DNA of 64,000 nucleotides, from assembly GCA_011033025.1 (NCBI GenBank), contig WFMF01000502.1, positions 1 through 64,000 on the forward strand, given 5' to 3'. The notes beneath the pieces were generated by a model, which worked only from the letters and a program-made list of their open reading frames with translations, searched no databases and was not told where the DNA came from. This document shows, in pieces, positions 54,084-64,000 of the stretch; position 1 is the stretch's first letter; every line of letters begins with the position of its first letter. The position numbers were made by a program, and so were the translations under genes. Source of the stretch: Beroe forskalii. Lineage: Eukaryota; Ctenophora; Nuda; Beroida; Beroidae.

Positions 54084-56002
54084 ATAAAAACTATTTCTAA
54101 ATCCGAAGACAGCGGAAAAATTGGGAACTTCCGGCTTTTTCTTTCTTCCTTCCGAGTTCCTTTCAAGCTTTTTTTTCATTTTAGGTTAAGAGAAAACAAA
54201 GACTCTTTAGTATGATCTCACTAGCCGGGGTAGGCTGACGATAGTGCAAGGTTTGCAGGACCCTGCACTCCTGCAAGTCATATATTTCATCATTTCATGC
54301 ACCTTTTTGCAATTCATGCAACCTCTGCAACTCATTCCAGTCATGGAGCGGAGCTTTCAAAACCTGCAACATATTCTCTGCAATTCTTCTGCCCATCTTG
54401 CTACATGGAGCAAAGTAGCCACCATAAAATAAAGTTGCAAAGAGCTAGTCCAGGTGTTGGTACCCAACATATAGATTAAATATCCTATATAATCCACATT
54501 AAATTACATATAACTTAACTTCCACCGTGCCTCAATGGATGCCGGAGGTAATATATTCTACTAAATAGAGCAGGGCGACACTCAGACTCAATAGCTCGTA
54601 GAGGTGAGCCTGAGACGGGGCATATATTATGCAGCATAATTAGATTAGGATAAATATATATTATGTGTTTTCTCGGATCAAACCCGGAAGAGAACATAGT
54701 CCCCCTTGGATCATCTTTTGCAGGCTTCCACAACCTTCCTCTACACATCATATATTTGGGGAGAGAGGGAGGAGGGATGGACCGTTTTAGGAATTACCAA
54801 AACTGCACGAGTTTGCAGAGTACTAATTAACACCTTCCCTCTTGATAGATAATAATTAATTACACCTCCCCACCACAGCTTTCTGGGCTGTCCGGAAAGG
54901 GGAAATATTAATTCACCATTTTGTCACCATCCTCGATCATATATACAGCATATATATATATTTGCAAATTACAAAATTTTAAATTAACGCGGAATATATA
55001 TTCAATATATTTTCCCAATAATTATGCGGAAAATTATATCAATACACATGAATATATATATACGATTTTCTGCACAAATATGCAGCAGCCGGGTTAATCT
55101 CGTTAGCTCCGAAGCAGCGGACATGTTGCAAGGAGCAGTCATTTCTCAGCCGTGCCTTGCGGATTCGTTGATCTCCGAGCCTCTCCTCCCGCATTATAGG
55201 AGAGGTCATCGGTGGGGAATCGAATTTATCTAGAGCATACATATATATAAACCTTGTTACAATCTCATATATAATGTCAGGGATTATATGTTTATTAGAT
55301 TTGATTTTCGGTTATTTGGAGAAGTGATCGCTTTAGTTTAGCATGGCTTTGCTTTATTTATAGGTGTGACTGACCACGCACAATATAGGTTAAGGGGCCT
55401 GTCACATTTCAAATTAATAAAATGTGGTTTTATTTTATTTTCGAGAATTTATTCATCTTTCAATATTTTATTTGATACATCTTATTTTACGCGCAACATT
55501 TTTCGGTTTTCTAAACTTTATCAGCTCACCACGAAAAATTTTGAATTTTCAACCAATCATTTCTTCTTATATTTTTAGTATACTTACTTTTTAAACTTTA
55601 TTTTTCCTAATTTGTTTACTTTCAAAACTGATAAATCGAGACAGCCAGTCTGTAGCATCCCTTATCAATAGAATAAATTAATTTTATGTTGCAATATGAA
55701 ATTGAGTCTGCCCATCCAATAAACTAATAATAAAAATACACTCTTTGCTGGATTATTTCATATTTCTGAGTCTCCAGTTTCAACATACGATTTTTCAGGT
55801 TAAACCTGCCTGATTGTGTACATAAACCTAATTTCAGATCAGGTTACTTTTGATCAGTGCTTATCAATTTCCATTTTCACGTACAGTTGACCACCGTACA
55901 GATCGATTGTTGAAGCGGAAAATTTTTCGGTCAGCACCAAACAATAGGCAGTGGGAATTATATTCATAGAAAATGGACCTTCGATCTTTGGGACCACCTA
56001 TC

Positions 56003-57483
56003 TTAAAGGTGCAGTCCGGGATATTTACAACTTTAGCTAAATCGGTAGTAGGGCGTGAATAAACAACATGTAGCGGGGTCTCGCGCGTCGGAACTAATTA
56101 GATCATGCTAAAAATAGCGTATCAAATTACACCCACAGACGCTTGAGCAGCGTCCCGGCATGGCGCGCAATACGAATAACATTGCAACAGCAATACAATT
56201 AGGGTCAGTTATGCTAACTGACATTGGAAGATTGAAAAACACACCGATGATTGGTATTAGTGCAGTATAAAGTCACAGTCTTAACAATATATCTTTGTTT
56301 TAGCAGCACAGTCATTATAGTTTGGTGTCAAAAAAGCTGTTAATTTACACGAGGCGTCAGCCAGTACGCCAAATATCAGGTTATAGAGTTATAGCTAGGG
56401 AGTTCAATGAGGCAATGACGCACTAGACTGTTATCATGATGGGCTGATCAATAGTCAGAGGTATTTGTCAGAGGTAGCTACCAGTGAACTTTTAAGTAAG
56501 TAAGTAAAGAGCATTTTGCTTCCAGGATAGTATCGAATTCAAATACGGCAAAATCAAAGTTCTGATCAGGCTGGTTAGTTACTAAATATGTACTTTTATT
56601 GATACTTTGATTTTTCTCGTATCAGGTCTGGGCACAGTAAATATAACAATGGATTACAATAAAGCTTTCCTGATAAAACAGTATAGTACTGTCAAGTGTC
56701 AGTTGACATCAGGATACTGCTCTGATTTTAGTTGAACTTTAATAACGGACTGGTGTTAGTGGCTGGATAAAACCTGCTATCAGAAAATCTTGATAAGTCA
56801 GACTGTCAGAGCAGCCTTGTTTCAGGGCAGAACAAGTCGGATTCAAATTTTACCGAATTTGAGCTATTGGGTATCACGATAGACTATGTTATACACAGTA
56901 GACATGAGGCATTTGAAGTGTTGAATGGCTTATGGCTGAACTGTGGCAAATTTGACTGAAAAAATGATAGCCATTTACTTGAATTTAGATTTAAAAGAGC
57001 AGTTGGCAAAGATATAATTTCAGAAAGGCTTGAGAAACGGGAAACATTGGGTAGAAATACATATGTGAATAAGCGCAGTAGGTAACAAAAAGAAGCTCGT
57101 GAAAATTGCCTGAAATACTTCATGGCCCGCATTGGGTTCTAATTAGTGGCATGTTAATAAATTGCATGAAACAGGTAACCTATAATCACACAACTGTCCT
57201 ATGTTTGTGTAAGGACTGAAAACAAAACAGATAAAACAAGAAACAATGTAAACTGGTAAAATAACAACGAAACTACACACAAATACATGAAATGTAAGCT
57301 GAGTGTAGCGGGCGGATGCTGCTCAAGGATCACACGCGCGAACTTCAGTGGCCAATTAGACGATGATACGATTATTTTCACTCGAATTCCGTTTGTAGGA
57401 TTAATGTTGGGCATCATACTAATGACTTGAGAGGAAATTTAGGAATTTTAATTTTTTGCCGATATCCCGGACTGCACCTTTAA
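56003..57483. mobile_element. 1.47-kb TTAA-flanked inverted-repeat transposon, copy 2
   Basis: Element 56007-57479 between TTAA 56003-56006 and TTAA 57480-57483. Terminal repeats AGGTGCAGTCCGGGATAT are exact over 18 bases. The AGG start, TTAA flanks and length match the element at 21695-23147, though the rest of the terminal repeat differs. Small minus-strand frames inside (56884-57132, 57199-57417) are not recognisable. Absent from duplication copy B, where about 35 bp of flank is also missing. Confidence 0.8.
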
Positions 57484-57695
57484 TACACGATCCTCGTAAT
57501 AAGTCGTAGGTCTTTGACCAGGCCACCAACCACTGACAAACTCAGTTTGACACAGGATTCAGGACCAAGAGACCACTTCCTATCAATTTTTCATCCGACA
57601 AGCACTAAATTTTCGTGAATTCTATAGAGTTTACACATGCCAAAACCTGCGGAGATGCATTATACCAATTTTCTTGCACAAATCTCGTATCATCT

Positions 57696-58967
57696 CCAGG
57701 AGCTCTGTCACGAAACATTTGGGGTACACTTACGAACTATGTTACGAAGGAAATGCATGAAGTTACGAATGAAATGCATGGTGGCTCACACGAACTTAGT
57801 TTACGATCTTCTTATCTCAAAGTTACGATCTTCTCAACTGGAGTTACGAACTTCTATTTTTTGTCTTCGTAAGTCTCCCACGTGACCACTTTAATCGGCG
57901 GATAATAAGTCACACGTGACTCTTAAAAGTCTTCGTAACTCCTACGATCTTCTTAAGTTGGTTCGTAACTCAGGTAAAAATCATAGAAGTTCGTAAATTA
58001 CCTCAAAGCTAATACTTACGAAGGTTTTATAGTTCGTAAATCAACAGAATTTGGTTTAGGTGCTACATCAAGCAAATCATCTCATAGATAATCAATGATA
58101 TAATCAAATCATGAGATCATTTTCCATGGCATTGGGGGGGAAGGATGGTATTTGGCTGAAGTCAGATCTTACCTAAAATTAATGATTGAATCTCGAAAGA
58201 TTTCCAGCATTTTGTATTCCAATTGCTCGTTAATTGTTTTGGATAAGTCAATTGCTCAGTAGTTCAGAAGGTATTCATAGAGGTATAATTGTACCTAGGG
58301 TAATTGTACCCTATTATGGAAAAGTAGTATTTTGCCTTGGAACAAACATGATTGATCTTTGTTTTCAGTTAAGTATGGACTATGGATCCTGGGGATTGAA
58401 CTTTGCGTAAAACCTAAGAACTGAAGAGGCGGTGAGGCACAAACTGGAAGGTATAATGAATTCCATGTTCAAACAATAAATAATAAAACACTGTAATTGC
58501 CAAGTTCCACAACACAAATAACCACAACGAGCTGACTTTTTAATGCAAAGTACTTTCAAATCATCATCATCAGTGCAAAAGTCATTGAGTTACCTCAAAA
58601 TTTGGTTGTATAAAGTGTGTTGTAAAGTACTGTCCTATAATAACAAGCTATTGACCTGTGAGCCTCTGCTTCTCCGGTGATCAAACACGATCTCAGCGAT
58701 GAATTAATTGTCCCATATTAGGCATGGTGTATAATTGTACTTCATCTATATGGTAGTCATTATCCAATCACGTGGGTCAGATAATTTAATCAATTTGTGG
58801 TAACCTTCTTCGTAAATGCCGTTCGTGTGAGACACATTCATGAATTTCGTTCGTAGAGTTACGAAGCAAAGTTTCGTGTGAGTCACGAGTAGAAGTTCGT
58901 AACACTTAAGAAGTTCTTAAATATTTACGAACTATGTTACGAAGATATTTCGTGACGGAGCTCCAGG
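57696..58967. mobile_element. 1.26-kb inverted-repeat transposon with 5-bp target duplication CCAGG
   Basis: Element 57701-58962. Left end AGCTCTGTCACGAAA, right end TTTCGTGACGGAGCT (one mismatch). CCAGG lies at 57696-57700 and again at 58963-58967. The paralogous site at 62823-62827 has CCAGG once and no insert. Subterminal DNA is dense in TTACGAA and TTCGTAA words, likely transposase-binding repeats. No transposase frame was found. Confidence 0.88.
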
Positions 58968-60143
58968 GATTTTCCGATTTCAGGGAAATCTGTTTCGCAG
59001 TATGTCTGACCCAATTAAAGGTGATGTGCTAATGATTCGAGACAGAACCTTCACCCACACACCTAGACACGCACACCATCATTCGTTTTGTTATTACATG
59101 GTACACAAGGAAAATAGGCTGCTCGATATATCATCAATTCACCATTCATAAACATTATCATGACATCACGCTGTTTCGCTTTAAATTCGCGTGTGATCTA
59201 TGTTTCATGAAACCCAATTAAATCTAAATCTCAAAGCGGAGGGGACACGCCGGATTGCGGTTTGTCTTTGCTGTCGCTGTCCAGCTGTCGGTTTCAATAG
59301 GTTCTGTCTCCCATTATGTTGTAAGAATCATTGCTTTTTATACCGGTAATCCCTGGCCATAGATCCTTTATCACGCTATCATCTTGCATGCAATAAAGCA
59401 GTACACGCTATTGATTTCAGCTCCTCAAAACACGCAAAATGATATTTGCGGTAGCCTGCCATTTTAAACGCGACATATTTTAGCTTCTCAACTGTTAAAA
59501 AAATAAGAAAACCATACATAACATTGCTCCAGTACCTAGAATTTGTTTGATTACATAAAACGGGAAAATTTATTAGCCAAATAAGTGGGACATGATTTTT
59601 AAAAAACCGATAAAAATAGACCGGTGAAATCTCATACCTTGCTTTTTCAGCATACTCCCAACAGCTAATTTCTGCGACCAGCATGACAAAATTAATGATA
59701 ATCATTAATTAGATTTCGCTTTCCTCAGCACCCCGGAGCTCAGCACACGGTAACCAAGTTATTATATTTATATTCCGCAACATATATACCGGATGATAAT
59801 AATTATAATTAAGAGCCGAGTCGCATAATTTAATATGGATTTCGCAGTTCCAAATATTATTCCACAATCCACGGAGTGGAAGCTGGGAGGTGATTTGTTT
59901 TTCTGTCCGAGCGAGGGGGCTTGAGAGTGTGTAATCATGTTATAATGTTTATTCCTGATGATGATACAGTAGTATGATGTGACTAATATATTCGATCGGT
60001 TGCGATAGGGGTACCTTTAAAACCTTCACACACACTCACACACACCAGACTGGTATTAGCTGGCGGGGCCACTGAGCGCGCAGGATGCTCATCACGTGAC
60101 GCGCGCTGGGTATCACGTGACCAGTATTGGGGTCACTTTGTTA

Positions 60144-60751
60144 TCATAGACTCCCAAATATATTAATTTCATTTCGCTTTACTGCGGCAGCTTTGCTGCG
60201 GCTGCAGAGGTAGTAGCAGCTCGCTGCAGGGTATCCATTACACTGCTGCAAACCTGCACAAGTGCGCCGTCTGCTGCTGACCGGCATTATGTTTTCTCAT
60301 AAATATATTCTTTTTATTTGTCAATAATTCAAAGTAATTTTATACTCGTCGAATTTATTCGAACTTTTGAACAACTTTCACGTCTGCTCGATTCCCTTTA
60401 AGTTTTTTCTTTTAATCTTTTTTCTATAGTTTTATTGAATATATTTTAGTCATATTATACAAGGTGCCGAGCCCCAACGCCCTGCTTGGTAATCTGAAGG
60501 ATGCTTGTAGGGCTTCTTTCTGTGCTAGGAAGTCATTTTAAAGGCGTTTACCACACTGTGGTGACCTCAAACAAGGAAATATTTAGCTGTGGTATTCTTT
60601 CACTGGCTCAGCGGGTGTTACTTTTTATTTTGAATCTTTATAACGTTTTATGTTTTCTTGTTTCTTTTTTTACTTTTTCGAAACTTCATGATAGATCATC
60701 CATCCTAATCCTTTTTCGTATGGAACATTGAACATATTCTAACACCCTCTT
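60144..60751. other. Unique spacer between duplication copies
   Basis: About 600 bp of AT-rich DNA after a short GCTGCGGC/GCTGCAG-rich patch (60185-60265). A 76-codon frame (60501-60731) has hydrophobic content but no other support. Confidence 0.4.
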
Positions 60752-63700
60752 ATAAAAACTATTTCTAAATCCGAAGACAGCGGAAAAATTGGGAACTTCC
60801 GGCTTTTCTTTCTTCCTTCCGAGTTCCTTTCAAGCTTTTTTCATTTTAGGTTAAGAGAAAACAAAGACTCTTTAGTATGATCTCACTAGCCGGGGTAGGC
60901 TGACGATAGTGCAAGGTTTGCAGGACCCTGCACTCCTGCAAGTCATATTTTCATCATTTCATGCACCTTTTTGCAATTCATGCAACCTCTGCAACTCATT
61001 CCAGTCATGGGCAGGACTTTCAAAACCTGCAACATATTCTCTGCAATTCTTCTGCCCATCTTGCTACATGGATAAAGGAGCACCATAAAAGTAAAGTTGC
61101 AAAGAGCTAGTCCAGGTGTTGGTACTCAACATATAGATTAAATATCCTATATAATCCACACATTAAAATTACATATAACTTAACTTCCACCGTGCCTCAA
61201 TGGATGCCGGAGGTATATATTCTACTAAATAGAGCAGGGCGACACTCAGACTCAATAGCTCGTAGAGGTGAGCCTGAGACGGGGCATATTATGCAGCATA
61301 ATTAGATTAGGATAAATATATGTTATGTGTTTTCTCGGATCAAACCCGGAAGAGAACATAGTCCCCTTGGATCATCTTTTTGCAGGCTTCCACAACCTTC
61401 CTCTACATCATATATTTGGGGAGAGAGGGAGGAGGGATGGACCGTTTTAGGAATTATCAAACTAAATGAGTTTGCAGAGTACTAATTAACACCTTCCCTC
61501 TTGATAGATAATAATTAATTACACCTCCACCCCACAGCTTTCTGGGCTGTCCGGGGAAGGGGAAATATTAATTCACCATTTTGTCACCATCCTCGATCAT
61601 ATATACAGCATATATATATTTGCAAATTACAAAAATTTTAAATTAACGCGGAATATATATTCAATATATTTTCCCAATAATTATGCGGAAAATTATATCA
61701 ATACATGAATATATATATACGATTTTCTGCACAAATATGCAGCAGCCGGGTTAATCTCGTTAGCTCCGAAGCGAAGCGGACATGTTGCAAGGAGCAGTCA
61801 TTTCTCAGCCGTGCCTTGTGGATTCGTTATCCGGTTTTCCCTCCGGAGAGGTCATCGGTGGGGAATCGAATTTATCTAGAGCATACATATATATAACCCT
61901 TGTTACAATCTCATATATAATGTCAGGGATTATATGTTTATTAGATTTGATTTTCGGTTATTTGGAGAAGTGATCCTTTAGTTTAGCATGGCTTTGCTTT
62001 ATTTATAGGTGTGACTGACCACGCACAATATGTGTTAAGGGGCCTGTCACATTTTGAATTAATAAAATGTGGTTTTATTTTATTTTCGAGGATTTATTCA
62101 TTTTTTAATATTTTATTTGATACATCTTATTTTACGCGCAACATTTTCAGTTCTCTAATTTTATTCAACTCACCACCAGAATTTTTGACTTTTCAACCAA
62201 TCATATCGTCTTATATTTTTAGTATACTTACTTTTTAACTTTACTTTTCCTAATTTATTTACTTTCAAAACTGATAAATCGAGACAGCCAGTCTGTAGCA
62301 TCTCTTATCAATAGAATAAATTAATTTTATGTTGCGAAATGAAATTGAGTCTGTCCATCTAATAAACTAATATTAAAAATACACTCTTTGCTGGAATATT
62401 TCATATTTCTGATTCTCCTGTTTCAACATACGATTTTTTACGATTGTGTACATAAACCTAATTCCAGATCAGGTTACTTTTGATCAGTTCGAGGTTTAGG
62501 GTGGTGCTTATCAATTTCCATTTTCACGTACAGCCGAGCACCGTACAGATCGATTGTTGAAGCGGAAAATTTTTCCCTCAGCACCAAACAATATAGGCAG
62601 TGGGGATTATATCCATGATAATAAGTCGTAGACTCGTAGCTCTGTGATCAGGCCACCAACCACTGACAAACTCATTTTGACACAGGATTTGGAACCAAGA
62701 GACCACTTCCAATCAACTTTTCATCCGACAAGCACTAAATTTTCGTGAATTCTATAGAGTTTACACATGCCAAAACCTGCGGAAATGCACACCAATTTTC
62801 TTGCACAAATCTCGTATCATCTCCAGGGAGTTTCCGATTTCAGGGAAATCTGTTTCGCAGTATGTCTGACCCAATTAAAGGTGATGGCTAATGATTCGAG
62901 ACATCCCTTCACCCACACACACCCTCACACACACACCATCATTCGTTTTGTTATTACATGGTACACAAGGAAAATAGGCTGCTCGATATCATCAATTCAC
63001 CATTCATAATCATTATCATGACATCACGCAGTTTCGCTTTAAATTCGCGTGTGATCTATGTTTCATGAAACCCAATTAAATCTAAATCTCAAAGCGGAGG
63101 GGACACGCCGGATTGCGGTTTGTCTTTGCTGTCGCTGTCCAGCTGACGGTTTCAATAGGTTCTGTCCCCCATTTTGTTGTTTGAATCATTGCTTTTTATA
63201 CCGTTCATCACTTGTCATTGATCCTTTATCACGCTATCATCTTGCATGTAATAAAGCAGTACAAGCTTTTGATTTCAGCTCTTCAAAACACGCAAAATGA
63301 TATTTGCGGTGGCCTGCAATTTTAAACGCGACATATTTTAGCTTCTCAACTGTTAAAAAATACGAAAACCATACTTAACATTGCTCCAGTACCTAGAATT
63401 TGTTTGATTACATAAAACGGAAAAATTTATAAGCCAAATAAGTGGGACATGATTTTTAAAAAACCCGATAAAAATAGACCGGTGAAATCTCATACCTTGC
63501 TTTTCCAGCATACTCCCAACAGCTAATTTCTGCGACCAGCATGACTAAATTAATGATAATCATTAATTAGATTTCGCTTTCCTCAGCACCCCTGAGCTCA
63601 GCACACGGTAACCAAGTTAAATTTATATTCCGCAACATATATATACCGGATGATAATAATAATAATTAAGAGCCGAGTCGCATAATTTAATATGGATTTC

Positions 63701-64000
63701 GCAGTTCCAAACAGTATTCCACAATCCGCGGAGTGGAAGTTAGGAGGTGATTTGTTTTTCTGTCCGAGCGAGGGGGCTTAAGAGTGTGTAATCATGTTAT
63801 AATGTTTATTCCTGATGATGATACAGTAGTATGATGTGACTAATATATTCGATCGGTTGCGATAGGGGTACCTTTAAAACCTTCACACACACTCACATAC
63901 ACCAGACTGGTATTAGCTGGCGGGGCCACTGAGTACGCAGGATCACGATCACGTGACGTGCGCTGGGTATCACGTGACCAGTATTGGGGTCACTTTGTTA
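60752..64000 (+). repeat. Large direct duplication, copy B (at least 3.25 kb, runs off window)
   Basis: Direct repeat of copy A, without its two insertions. It may continue beyond the window. It keeps the empty site CCAGG at 62823-62827. Confidence 0.92.

Larger units (their letters stand above)
54084..60143 (+). repeat. Large direct duplication, copy A (6.06 kb, carries two insertions)
   Basis: Aligns to 60752-64000 from ATAAAAACTATTTCTAAATC through GTATTGGGGTCACTTTGTTA. The two transposon-like insertions at 56003-57483 and 57701-58962 account for nearly all of the length difference. The shared parts differ by scattered substitutions and many small indels. No coding exon was recognised; the 108-codon minus frame at 59379-59705 is not preserved in copy B. 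Confidence 0.92.

Noticed and set aside
59379..59705. 108-codon minus-strand frame
   Set aside because: The duplicate copy at about 63250-63570 breaks it with indels, so it is not under coding constraint.

Overview
The window is nuclear DNA of an animal. It has spliced, animal-type genes with GT-AG introns and small exons, AT-rich sequence between genes, and a heavy load of minisatellites and small inverted-repeat transposons. The gene set (mitochondrial CPT2, the centriolar-satellite protein PIBF1/CEP90, a GNPTAB-type Stealth phosphotransferase) fits a non-vertebrate metazoan. The density of palindromic elements and of divergent near-duplicates would suit a highly polymorphic marine invertebrate. 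I cannot fix the phylum from the sequence alone.

Layout. 1-415 (+): the 3' end of a carnitine palmitoyltransferase 2 gene. 1988-2238 (-): one well-bounded cysteine-rich exon of an unidentified gene. 3834-13390 (+): a PIBF1 ortholog in ten exons, about 674 residues if two single-base gaps in the last exon are discounted. Its first three exons are present twice in tandem, and several introns carry minisatellites. 13391-24194: no recognisable gene, but several families of fold-back elements and a 1.45-kb TTAA-flanked transposon. 24332-27969 (+): a compact five-exon Stealth-family enzyme of 497 residues, related to the GlcNAc-1-phosphotransferase alpha/beta precursor. 28.1-36 kb: small inverted-repeat elements, then two large minisatellites (a 43-bp unit and a 19-bp unit). 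Two tiny minus-strand exons may flank the first array. 40405-42687 (+): a seven-exon gene for a probably secreted protein of about 304 residues that I do not recognise. 42.7-54 kb: nearly gene-free, with one 1.73-kb inverted-repeat element. 54084-64000: a large direct duplication. The first copy carries two transposon insertions that the second copy lacks, one of them with a clean 5-bp target duplication and an empty site.

The genes are unrelated housekeeping or secretory loci on the plus strand, with no sign of an operon. The main interest is structural. Two minisatellites in PIBF1 are built from that gene's own splice junctions. The duplicated PIBF1 exons differ only at synonymous sites. 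The transposon families can be delimited by target duplications. Both large duplications may be real or may be two haplotypes assembled end to end; read-depth data would decide.
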